Below are positions 7,975 through 16,182 of a DNA stretch of 42,463 nt, piece after piece. The translations under genes and the position numbers were made by a program. This stretch comes from an uncultured Lachnospiraceae bacterium. GTDB taxonomy: Bacteria; Bacillota; Clostridia; Lachnospirales; Lachnospiraceae. Within the stretch, counting starts at the first letter, position 1; the number at the start of each line of letters is the position of its first letter. The stretch covers positions 1 to 42,463 of the forward strand of contig CANRIM010000021.1 of assembly GCA_947630695.1 (NCBI GenBank), written 5' to 3'. The notes beneath the pieces were generated by a model that was not told the DNA's origin, made no database searches, and saw nothing but the letters and a program-made list of their open reading frames with translations.

Positions 7975-9201
7975 TCAGGCTGGTATTCTGCCCTCGAACA
8001 TTATCGAAAGCTGGCTTAAAACAATGTCCCAATTTCGACATCTCTGCGTCCAGCGTTCGACAATCTTTTGCGACGCTAAATACAACATTTTGCGAAGGCT
8101 GTCATCGTTTGAGAACGACGGCTTGTTCTTTGTAATTTGTCTGAATTGGCGGTTCAAGCCCTCAATGATGTTCGTCGTATATATTATCTTCCGAACCTCG
8201 GGCGGATATGCGAAAAAGGTGGATAATATATCCCAATTTTCTTCCCAGCTTTTTACACAGGACGGGTAGGTTTTTGACCATTTATCTTTAAAAGCGGAGA
8301 GGTTGTTTCTCGCTTCTTCCTCGCTGATTGCCTGATACACTTTCTTGAGGTCTGCCATTAGCTCCTTGATATGCTTGTAGCTGACAAATCTTGTGCTTGA
8401 GCGAATCTGATGAATAATGCAGCGCTGAATATTAGCATTCGGAAACGCGGCTGAGATTGCCTCACGAAAGCCTGTCAGACCATCCACGCAGAACAGGAAA
8501 ACATCCTTGATTCCACGAGTTTTGAGCTCATTCAACACGTTCAGCCAGAATTTGCTGCTTTCGTTCTCGCCAATCCAGATACCGAGAATATCTTTCTGAC
8601 CGTCGAGGTTGATGCCCAAAACTACATACGCAGCCTTTGTGATATACTGATGATTTTCCTTTACCTTGTAGTGAATCGCGTCCATAAATACGAACGGATA
8701 CACCGGCTCAAGAGGTCTGTTCTGCCACGCTGTTACCTAGGGCATAATCTTCTCGCTGATTTTGCTGACGAGCTCGGGAGAGATTTCGACGTCATATAGA
8801 TTTTTGATTTGCTCGGCAATGTCGCGCTGGCTCATTCCGCAGGCGTATAGCGAGAGAATTTTCTCCTCCATGCCGTCTGCGTTGCGGTTGTATTTGCTGA
8901 TGATTTTCGGTTCATACTCGCCGTTACGGTCGCGCGGAACATTGATTTCCATCTCGCCGAGCTGAGTTTTGACGGTCTTTTTGGAGTAGCCGTTACGGTA
9001 ATTTTTCGACTTTTTGCTACAGTCATCATTCGACGTTCTTTCGCTCTTTTCGTAGCCGAGCTCCTCAGCGAGCTCGCATTCCATAACCTGCTGAAGTACG
9101 TCCTTGAACATATCCTTCATCGCTGCCATGATTTCGTCTGTCGATGTGAAATTCTGGCTCTTTACATATTCTCTCATCATTTCTGCCGGTGCTTTTGTCA
9201 T
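7975..9201 (-). pseudogene. IS256-family transposase split by an in-frame TAG
   Basis: The frame 9201 to 7975 encodes a near full-length DDE transposase of 408 codons, broken by a single TAG at about 8734-8736 after SEKIMP. Reading continues in the same frame with VTAWQNRPLEPVYPFVFMDAIHYKV, so there is no frameshift or deletion. Catalytic residues are all present downstream: D in DAIHYK, D in VDGLTGF and E in NIIEGLNRQFRQ. The usual residue in related proteins is often Glu here, so a GAG to TAG change is plausible. The N-terminal piece (8737-9201) holds the DNA-binding part and the C-terminal piece (7975-8703) the DDE core. Translation signals lie in the hairpin at 9209-9259. Confidence 0.85.
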
Positions 9202-9208
9202 AAAAAAT

Positions 9209-9259
9209 ACTTCCTTTCAAGCTTTGTCTTTCTGTCCTCATTATTGCTTGAAAGGAAGT
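9209..9259 (-). promoter_or_regulatory. Hairpin covering the transposase ribosome site
   Basis: A perfect 14-bp inverted repeat: acttcctttcaagc at 9209-9222 and its complement at 9246-9259. In the transposase mRNA the 3' arm contains the AAAGGAAG Shine-Dalgarno that ends about 7 bases before the ATG, and the 5' arm is its anti-Shine-Dalgarno. Transcripts reading in from outside would fold and hide the site. This is the strategy known for IS10/IS50; here it is inferred. Confidence 0.6.
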
Positions 9260-9271
9260 CTTCTATTCACT

Positions 9272-9296
9272 TTTACACAAAATTTTCAGCGGTCTC
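9272..9296 (-). repeat. IS256 terminal inverted repeat, right
   Basis: Read on the minus strand it begins gagaccgctg and ends aattttgtgtaaa, the usual form of IS256-group ends. It is the partner of 7794-7818. Confidence 0.75.
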
Positions 9297-9665
9297 TCAT
9301 CTGCTGGCTGCTCATCACCGGTTGTTATACTGCTTATAATCATTATTGCGTTGTCGTTTTTCGGTGCGTTAGGCTCTTGCAATAAGAAGAAACACTACAG
9401 TTATACACCAAGCCGTTCTTATAACCATAGCTATTCTTCGAGGTCGTATTCATCGAGTAATACATATTCCTCGAGGTCGAGCAGTAACTATAGCTCCCAC
9501 TCTTATAGCACATACAGCCGAAAGAATAAATCCTCAAGCAATAAAAGCGATCCTTATAATGCACGAGATTATTATGATGCCGAGGATTTCTATGAGGATA
9601 ATTATGACGATTTTTGGGATTATGAGGATGCTGAAGATTATTATGATGAGCATTATGATGACTAA
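9297..9665 (+). pseudogene. 5'-truncated Ser/Tyr-rich membrane protein with acidic tail
   Basis: The open frame runs straight out of the IS right end with no start codon. It gives SSAGCSSPVVILLIIIIALSFF, a membrane segment whose beginning is cut off, then a Ser/Tyr/Arg-rich stretch (SRSYSSSNTYSSRSSSNYS) and a very acidic Asp/Tyr/Glu tail (DYYDAEDFYEDNYDDFWDYED). The TTG at 9351 inside the membrane segment has no ribosome site, so a downstream start is unlikely. I read this as the 3' part of a membrane-anchored low-complexity protein that lost its N-terminus at the IS insertion. The missing part is not seen on the other side of the IS. The family is not recognised. Confidence 0.6.
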
Positions 9666-9759
9666 ATAGGATAAATGGTGGCTTTTATAGAATCTCCTTT
9701 GCATAGACAACGCTTACAGATGAATTATCGAAAAAAAGGTTGAAATTTCGTACTTTGTA

Positions 9760-9788
9760 TTGATATTTACACAAAAATATGTTAATAT
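9760..9788 (+). promoter_or_regulatory. Likely promoter of the BREX-type operon
   Basis: TTGATA (9760-9765), 17 bases, TAATAT (9783-9788); a TATAAT also overlaps at 9786-9791. It lies about 50 bases before the XRE gene. No other promoter of similar quality is seen before the operon. The XRE protein may bind here, but no clear operator palindrome is visible. Confidence 0.5.
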
Positions 9789-9839
9789 AATTCTTGTTTA
9801 TTATGCTATTTGTTTATCGGATTAGGAGGCGAGCTGTCG

Positions 9840-10052
9840 ATGAAGGAAAAAACTAATATTAGCTACAGAAAACTCTGGCATATTCTTATCGACGAGGGAA
9901 TGAAAAAGAAGGATTTGGCAGAAGCCGCTCAATTAACTCATTACCAAATGACAAAGCTCGCGAATAATCAAGATATAACTACAGATGTTTTAAGGCGCAT
10001 ATGTAAAGTGTTAGACTGTGAAGCTGACGATATAATTGAATTTGTAGATTGA
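9840..10052 (+). CDS. XRE-family (Cro/CI-like) transcriptional regulator
   Basis: A 70-residue single-domain helix-turn-helix protein: SYRKLWHILIDEGMKKKDLAEAAQLT forms the first helices, YQMTKLANNQDITTDVLRRIC the recognition part, and VLDCEADDIIEFVD the closing helix. It binds DNA, most likely the promoter just upstream. The ATG at 9840 is chosen because AGGAGG ends 10 bases before it; an earlier alternative start at 9810 has no site. It is the first gene of the operon and ends 2 bases before the ATG of the 1261-residue protein, so regulator and defence genes are made together and autoregulation is likely. XRE regulators of this kind are common heads of phage-defence operons. Confidence 0.85.
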   Translation: MKEKTNISYRKLWHILIDEGMKKKDLAEAAQLTHYQMTKLANNQDITTDVLRRICKVLDCEADDIIEFVD

Positions 10053-10054
10053 TT

Positions 10055-13000
10055 ATGGCCTTAAGAATAGATTGGGATATATATGAGGTTGCTCTACTTA
10101 TAGAGGCATGCGAAAAGGTCATAGCAAATAATAAAGCAAAGCCTGAAATAGTAGCTGAGTTATCTGAAGCATTAAGAAAGAGAGCAATAAAAAACGGAAT
10201 AGTAATAGATAGTAAATTCCGGAATAAAAATGGTATCAACCTTCAAATGACAAAAATGGCATATTTGCTTACTGACGGAGCGTATGGACTCCCCGGAGCA
10301 AGTAAGCTGTATGTTGACATGGCTGATATAAAAAAGAAGAACCCAGAAAAGTATCAAGAAATATTACTAACAGCTAAACAGCAAATTTTAGATTTAGAAG
10401 AGAATATGTGTAATAATAAAGAGAAATTTATTGATTGGATAAATTCTTTGCCGAACAAAAAGTTTAATACTACTATTATTCTCAAAGCATTAGAGATTAG
10501 CTCTGAGTTTTGCGTTTCACGCAAATATTCAAAAAATAGTTTTTGGGAAATATCTGACCCCGTATTGTTTTCTGCAGTGGCAACTAAGCTAAAAAGCATG
10601 AGGTTTTTTCGCTTGACCCACCGCAACATTGCTTCAGCCCTCGATAAAGCTCTGGAATTATACAAAGAATTCTTACTTAAAGAATCACAAAAAAATGAAT
10701 ATAATATGTCAGATGAATCAGCACCGATTGAAACACCTGATAATTCTGACGAAAGTGTTATTGAGGTTCAAAATGGTCTTTCTGAACAACAGAGCGTTAA
10801 GTTGCCGCGTTCTGTACAAAAATCGGATGAATTATATGACGATGAATCGTTGGCGGATAAGCTCTATGTTGCATTGAAAAAAGAATGTGATATTAATCCT
10901 TATGGAGCGACAGTTTCTTTTTTGTCAGGACAAGTAGGTGCATCTGAAAAAACAATCAAAGCAGTTTTAGATGATGTTGATTGGGCGGTTTTTAAATATG
11001 GTCGATATTCAATTGTTGACAATAATGAAAATGAGCAATTGACTTTGAATTTGACTAAGCTCGCTTCATTGAGCTATACAAGACCTGTTTCAGCTTCATA
11101 CTTTGATGAAGTTGTTTCTAATGCTTCTACTTGGAAGCAGATGTATCTTGATTTATTGAAGACTTTGCAGAATGATTATCCAAAAGTATTTGATGAAATC
11201 AAAGGGAAAGTATATCCTTCGTATTCATCCCCGTTATTAGGAACAGAATCAAATCTCGTTCAATTCAGGATACCCAAAGAGGTTGTCCCCGGATTATTTG
11301 TGGAGACCAATGTTTCAGCACGAGATATAATTTCCAACCTAAAAAAATTCTTGGATGCTTGTAATGTGGATTATGAAAATGTAGTTATAATCTACGAAAG
11401 AAAGGATACAAATAATCAACCCGTTCGTAAATTAATAAACGACAATTCTTATGGCGTAATGATGAACTCCTTAGATAAAACATTGGAGATTCTCAGAAAA
11501 AGATATAGTGTTAGGCTGATATACAATCATTTTGATGATGCAAACAGCAAACAAAATGATTTATTATATAAAGCTAATAACGGGATAAAAGATATTATAT
11601 GGATTTATTTTGTGTATTCCAGAAGATCTCAGTATATTAGTATTGAAACAGAGCCGAAGTATCTTAATGGAGTAAATGAATATACAAAAGGGTTTATAAA
11701 AACTGCGTTACGAACATCGCATCCGTGCTTGAAAATGTTTTTTATCAACTATAATGATATTGGCAATTCGTTAATGACAATTTGCGATGATATTGATTTG
11801 TATTTTCAGAAGAACGGAGCAAGAAAAAAAGAAAAAAATATCACTAAAGTTTATCAGAAACTATACTATCTTTCTAAGGTATATGATGATCCCAATGGGC
11901 TTTCATTAGAAAGAATTATTCAGCTTATAAAACTTGACGTTGAAGAATCAGTTGTTGAAGATGTTTTAGATGGAGTATCTTGGGCAACAAAAATCGGCAA
12001 GAGAACATATTGCTTCTCAAGAAAATCATCAACGGCGAGTAGGTCAAATGATTTGGATTCAGGACATGGAAGTGGTTCTTCATTTGATGCAGCTTTTGTA
12101 AATTGGATGATAAGCAAAGGAATTGCCGAGAGAACTGCTCACAATTATCTTAACGCTGTTAAGCAGGCTGAGAGATTTGCAAGAGAGCATTCTCTCGAAC
12201 GACAAATATTAATATCTATTAATCATAAATTAACAATAAGAACTACTAAAGCACTTTTTGAGAATTTGGAATTTATAGAGCTTAACGATGCCCAACACAG
12301 AAGATTTTCAGCTGCAATTGCTAAGCTTTTTGAGTTCTATGGGATTTTATCTGAACTTCCGAAATTGCCCTCAAAGAAGGCTGAGCCTAAACAAACTCAT
12401 ATTCAGCCTGAAAAGTGTCCAGATGATTTCAGTAAAGAGAGATACATTTCTGTACTAATGACACGTTATCGTGGAGGAATGCAATTTGACTCTATAGATT
12501 TTGAGATATTCAAGGATACTTATTCGGATTTATACGATGAAAAGATTGAGTTTGATGATAGCGAACTAAAAAGACGTCTGCTTTTCTGTGGAGTGTATTT
12601 TAATGATAGATTGTTCCCTGCGGAGGGAATTATTGACGCTGTTACAGGAGAGAAACTTCAAAAATACATTGAGAATACTTTTGAATCAGGTAAAAAGGTT
12701 ATTTATTATAAGGCGATTATGACAGATATGGCAGATGCTTTCGCCTGTTGTTTCAGCCTTACAGGTGAGGATATGTTAAAGGCTTATTTAGAGTTTGCAT
12801 CTCCGAACGGTAAGTATTATTTCTATCCTGATTATATGTCAATCGAGAAAGCGATTAAGGTTGACCATTCAGATGAGATAAAAGAATTTGTCCTGTCAGC
12901 CGGTAAGCCAATATCTGTAGAAGAAATCTGTGCCGGGTTGCCGCATGTATCCGATGAAATAATAAAACGTGAAATTCATAGCAATGGTTGTTTCCTTCGT

Positions 13001-13840
13001 AATTCAAAGGGATGTTATTTTCATATCGATATATTTGAAATTTCTGACGATGAATTGAAAAAAATATCCCGATTCATTATAGGCGATATAATGGAAGATG
13101 GCTATGCGATTTGGACGCATATTTATGAGCGAGTTAAGAGCGATATGCCAATCTTCTTGGAGAATAACATATATCTTTCTTCGCTTGGATTGCGTAAAGC
13201 GATTGAAAGAAGTCTTTCTGCAGAATATCACTTTGAAGGCGCGGTTATCAGCTTAAAGTCTAAACCACTTGATATGGCTGGTGTATACAGAGCATTTGCA
13301 ACACATCATCACACTTTTTCTTTGGAGGATATTGCATATTTTTCAAAAGAAATCGAAGAGCCTCTCATATATTTTTGGGCAATTGCAGATGTTTCTGTTC
13401 GTGTAAGCAGAGACTTGTTTGTATCCAAAGATATGATAGAATTTGATATTGCTGCAGTGGATTCGGCAATTTCTACATATCTTGCAGGTGATTATATTCC
13501 TGTAAAATATGTTGACTCTTTCCTCGTGTTCCCGAATGTAGGATATGAGTGGAATGAATTCTTGCTCGAAAGCTTCCTTAACAGTTATAGCGAAAAATTC
13601 AAGCTCATGAATCTTAGCTATTCGAGAAAAACAGTTGCGGGAGCGATAGTTAAAACAGACTCATCATATAAAGAGTTTGTTGATTTGGTAGCGGATATCC
13701 TTGCAAACAGCGACATTGAGTTAAAGCAGACTGTAGCCTTGGAGTATTTAGCTGATTTGAATATTATTATAAACAAACGTTACAGTGATGTCGGCGTTGC
13801 GTTAGATAAAGCGCGTCGTATCCGTAACAGGAGGGGGTAA
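10055..13840 (+). CDS. 1261-residue multidomain DNA-binding-type protein of unknown function
   Basis: I do not recognise this as a named family. Visible parts are: an N-terminal helical domain (1-205) starting RIDWDIYEVALLIEA with an FRNKNGI motif; an acidic Ser/Glu linker (215-258); a winged-helix-like unit (259-322) with VLDDVDWAVFKYGRYSIV; a mixed domain (340-595); a second copy of the wing unit (598-655) with VLDGVSWATKIGKRTYCF; a domain resembling the core-binding (SAM-like) part of tyrosine recombinases (about 675-765, NWMISKGIAERTAHNYLNAV) without any catalytic domain; and a long C-terminal half with further winged-helix-like segments (about 940-990). No nuclease, kinase or P-loop motif is seen. 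ATG 10055 is preferred over TTG 10049; both overlap or touch the XRE stop. Its 3' end carries the ribosome site of brxP, so it belongs to the same operon. It could sense or recognise DNA for the system. Confidence 0.7.
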   Translation: MALRIDWDIYEVALLIEACEKVIANNKAKPEIVAELSEALRKRAIKNGIVIDSKFRNKNGINLQMTKMAYLLTDGAYGLPGASKLYVDMADIKKKNPEKYQEILLTAKQQILDLEENMCNNKEKFIDWINSLPNKKFNTTIILKALEISSEFCVSRKYSKNSFWEISDPVLFSAVATKLKSMRFFRLTHRNIASALDKALELYKEFLLKESQKNEYNMSDESAPIETPDNSDESVIEVQNGLSEQQSVKLPRSVQKSDELYDDESLADKLYVALKKECDINPYGATVSFLSGQVGASEKTIKAVLDDVDWAVFKYGRYSIVDNNENEQLTLNLTKLASLSYTRPVSASYFDEVVSNASTWKQMYLDLLKTLQNDYPKVFDEIKGKVYPSYSSPLLGTESNLVQFRIPKEVVPGLFVETNVSARDIISNLKKFLDACNVDYENVVIIYERKDTNNQPVRKLINDNSYGVMMNSLDKTLEILRKRYSVRLIYNHFDDANSKQNDLLYKANNGIKDIIWIYFVYSRRSQYISIETEPKYLNGVNEYTKGFIKTALRTSHPCLKMFFINYNDIGNSLMTICDDIDLYFQKNGARKKEKNITKVYQKLYYLSKVYDDPNGLSLERIIQLIKLDVEESVVEDVLDGVSWATKIGKRTYCFSRKSSTASRSNDLDSGHGSGSSFDAAFVNWMISKGIAERTAHNYLNAVKQAERFAREHSLERQILISINHKLTIRTTKALFENLEFIELNDAQHRRFSAAIAKLFEFYGILSELPKLPSKKAEPKQTHIQPEKCPDDFSKERYISVLMTRYRGGMQFDSIDFEIFKDTYSDLYDEKIEFDDSELKRRLLFCGVYFNDRLFPAEGIIDAVTGEKLQKYIENTFESGKKVIYYKAIMTDMADAFACCFSLTGEDMLKAYLEFASPNGKYYFYPDYMSIEKAIKVDHSDEIKEFVLSAGKPISVEEICAGLPHVSDEIIKREIHSNGCFLRNSKGCYFHIDIFEISDDELKKISRFIIGDIMEDGYAIWTHIYERVKSDMPIFLENNIYLSSLGLRKAIERSLSAEYHFEGAVISLKSKPLDMAGVYRAFATHHHTFSLEDIAYFSKEIEEPLIYFWAIADVSVRVSRDLFVSKDMIEFDIAAVDSAISTYLAGDYIPVKYVDSFLVFPNVGYEWNEFLLESFLNSYSEKFKLMNLSYSRKTVAGAIVKTDSSYKEFVDLVADILANSDIELKQTVALEYLADLNIIINKRYSDVGVALDKARRIRNRRG

Positions 13841-13845
13841 ACAAA

Positions 13846-16170
13846 ATGTACTCATACGAATGGGACGCGTCAACGGGTGGATATATTCTTAACCCCAAAC
13901 CGTTGACCTTCTCAAAGGAGCCGCGCCCCGTTTATTATAAAGAGCTTGATATTTTAGGTTTCGATAAATACTGGACTTATGATAAGAATGACAGCTATCC
14001 ATATATGTGGGCTGAAGCAAATAATTATTATTACCGTGGTAGATTAGTTGCTAAAACAAAAGGCGGTTCTTTATACGCAAAACCAGAAATCGTTCTTATT
14101 GAAAGTCCAGAACCAGATGGATATCCTTTGCGTTTTGTAGATATCCCTGCAATGGTGGAAAAAACCCGTGGTATTCTTGAGCAGCTATCTCAAGAAACCA
14201 TAAAAAAGATCTATAATTCGTTTATCAAGTACAAGAAAAAAGTGGACGTTTTTTATGTTGCTTACTCAGGTGGGAAAGACAGCGAGGTGACTCTTGATTT
14301 AGTTCAAAGAGCTTTGCCCCATAACTTTTTTAAAGTTCTCTTTGGGGATACTGGAATGGAATTTCCAGATACTTACCAAGCGGTAGAGGATACAAAAGTA
14401 TTTTGTGCATTAAATGATATTGAATTTATTACAGCGAAATCGCATTTTACACCAGATTATTCGTGGTCTCAATTTGGACCGCCGGCAACAGTTAACAGAT
14501 GGTGTTGTAGCGTTCATAAAACATCTCCACAGATTATCGCATTACGCAACACATTGAATCGAACGGATTTTACTGGAATGGCTTTCATAGGGGTGCGTGC
14601 CAGTGAAAGTTTATCAAGAAATGATTATGATGATATTAGTTTAGGGAAAAAGCATAAAGGACAATATAGCTTTAATCCTATATTAGAATGGAATTCTGCT
14701 GAATTGTATGCTTATATATTTCTTCGAGGTTTGAAGCTTAACGAAACATATAAGAAAGGAAATCGTCGAGCGGGATGTTTAGTTTGCCCGAGAGCAGCTG
14801 AACGAAATGAATATATGGCTAAAGTTTGTTATCCTCAAGAGTTTAATAAACTCATGGATAAAATAAGCGAAATGTATGCACACAATTTCAATTCCGAAAG
14901 CAAGTTGGACGAATTTATGCGAAACGGAGGATGGAAAGCGCGAAAGAATGGCCGAGACTTATCTATTAAAATAGGTTATAGCGAGAAAAGTGACAATCAA
15001 TTCTCTTATATTTCAGTAAATTCTCCAAGAACCGATTGGAAAGAATGGATAAAAACTATTGGTGTTCTTAAAAACGAATCTTCACCATATTTGATTGAGT
15101 TTAAAGGCAATGTATATCAATTTGAAGTTATAGAGAATGACGATAATTTTACTGTAAAATACGATAAATCTTTAGCAAGGAAATCTCCTTTGTTTACTAA
15201 GTTATTAAAAAGCGTGTTTAGAAAATCTGCTTGTTGTATTGGTTGCAAAGAATGTGAGGCAGATTGCCATAACGGAACGCTGCGTATGGAAGATGGGAAA
15301 ATAAAGATAGGAGAAAATTGTATTCATTGCGCGCAATGTCATAAAACAGATAAAGGCTGTTTATTATATCATTCATTAGAGTTACCAACAGGAGGAATAA
15401 AAATGGGAAAAACACAAAGCTTAAACTGTTTCTCGCATCATGCACCCAAGATGGATTGGATACAGCAATATTTTATTTACAAAAATGATTTTAAAGACAA
15501 CAATACTCTCGGTTCTCAAATGTTTAATTTTTTCAAGAGATTTTTAAGAGATGCAGATTTATTGAATAAAGATGGGTTTACAAGATTTGCAAGTGTAGTT
15601 GATGATATAGGAATAGATAATGATTTGGCGTGGGCTCTCATGCTTGCAAATATATCATATAATATTCAGATTGCTTGGTTTATAAAAAATGTTCCGTTTA
15701 ACGATACATTGAGCAGAGAATATATTTGTAGTATGCTTGTTGATAGTGGTGCAGACGAGAAGTGGGTTAATGACGTTTGGGGATCTTTTGTTAGATTCCT
15801 TGACCTACCATTTTCGCGTGTTGGACTTGGTGAAATGATTAAAGAAAACAAAAAAGCTGTTGCAATATATAGAACTGTATGGCAAACACCCGACGAAAGA
15901 GTTATTCTTTACTCTCTTTACAAATTTGCCGAAGCATGTGGCAATTACAAACAGTTTACACTTACTCGTCTTCTTGACCATGAAGTTGAAAGTGCAGGAA
16001 TCAGTCCTACACAGATTTTCGGCTTAGATCGTGATGCTATGGAAAAGATTCTGAACGGACTTACATTTAATTATCCAGATTTAATTGAAGCTCGATTTAC
16101 ATTAGGACTTGACAACATCACATTGAAATCCGAAAAAACAGCAACAGAAATTTTGGATGAGCTTTTTTAA
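13846..16170 (+). CDS. brxP: BrxP-like PAPS-reductase-family protein with ferredoxin and DUF4007-like domains
   Basis: A 774-residue PP-loop sulphotransferase-type protein related to DndC and to BrxP of type 4 BREX. The nucleotide PP-loop SGGKDS is at 141-146, followed by FGDTGMEFPDT, RWCCSVHK (C220, C221), GVRASES and a CLVC pair (C311, C314) typical of Fe-S-bearing DndC relatives. Residues about 460-505 hold two ferredoxin-like clusters, CxxCxxCxxxC (CIGCKECEADC) and CxxCxxCx6C. The C-terminal 250 residues (LAWALMLANISYNIQIAWFIKN) resemble DUF4007. The family would activate the DNA backbone or a nucleotide with ATP and transfer sulphur; this is inferred. AGGAGGGGG before the ATG makes the start secure. 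It lies 5 bases after the large unknown gene and 12 before brxC. Confidence 0.82.
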   Translation: MYSYEWDASTGGYILNPKPLTFSKEPRPVYYKELDILGFDKYWTYDKNDSYPYMWAEANNYYYRGRLVAKTKGGSLYAKPEIVLIESPEPDGYPLRFVDIPAMVEKTRGILEQLSQETIKKIYNSFIKYKKKVDVFYVAYSGGKDSEVTLDLVQRALPHNFFKVLFGDTGMEFPDTYQAVEDTKVFCALNDIEFITAKSHFTPDYSWSQFGPPATVNRWCCSVHKTSPQIIALRNTLNRTDFTGMAFIGVRASESLSRNDYDDISLGKKHKGQYSFNPILEWNSAELYAYIFLRGLKLNETYKKGNRRAGCLVCPRAAERNEYMAKVCYPQEFNKLMDKISEMYAHNFNSESKLDEFMRNGGWKARKNGRDLSIKIGYSEKSDNQFSYISVNSPRTDWKEWIKTIGVLKNESSPYLIEFKGNVYQFEVIENDDNFTVKYDKSLARKSPLFTKLLKSVFRKSACCIGCKECEADCHNGTLRMEDGKIKIGENCIHCAQCHKTDKGCLLYHSLELPTGGIKMGKTQSLNCFSHHAPKMDWIQQYFIYKNDFKDNNTLGSQMFNFFKRFLRDADLLNKDGFTRFASVVDDIGIDNDLAWALMLANISYNIQIAWFIKNVPFNDTLSREYICSMLVDSGADEKWVNDVWGSFVRFLDLPFSRVGLGEMIKENKKAVAIYRTVWQTPDERVILYSLYKFAEACGNYKQFTLTRLLDHEVESAGISPTQIFGLDRDAMEKILNGLTFNYPDLIEARFTLGLDNITLKSEKTATEILDELF

Positions 16171-16182
16171 GGAGTTTGCATT

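Larger units (their letters stand above)
7794..9296 (-). mobile_element. IS256-family insertion sequence (1503 bp)
   Basis: It is bounded by imperfect 25-bp terminal inverted repeats sharing ATTTTGTGTAAA and contains one transposase frame reading leftward. The length fits the family. The bases beside the ends (gataaactt left, tcatctgct right) are not a target duplication, so one flank has probably been rearranged since insertion. The right end interrupts or borders a membrane-protein gene. The transposase has a nonsense codon, so the copy is probably inactive alone. Confidence 0.8.

Noticed and set aside
9420-9660. CRISPR-like or tandem DNA repeat
   Set aside because: The repetition follows codons of a low-complexity protein (Ser/Tyr then Asp/Tyr) and has no regular spacer pattern.
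9351-9665. A complete gene starting at TTG 9351
   Set aside because: No ribosome site, and the start would cut a membrane helix that continues upstream in frame to the IS end.
10055-13840. Tyrosine recombinase function for the 1261-residue protein
   Set aside because: Only the core-binding-like domain is seen; the R...HxxR...Y catalytic set is absent.
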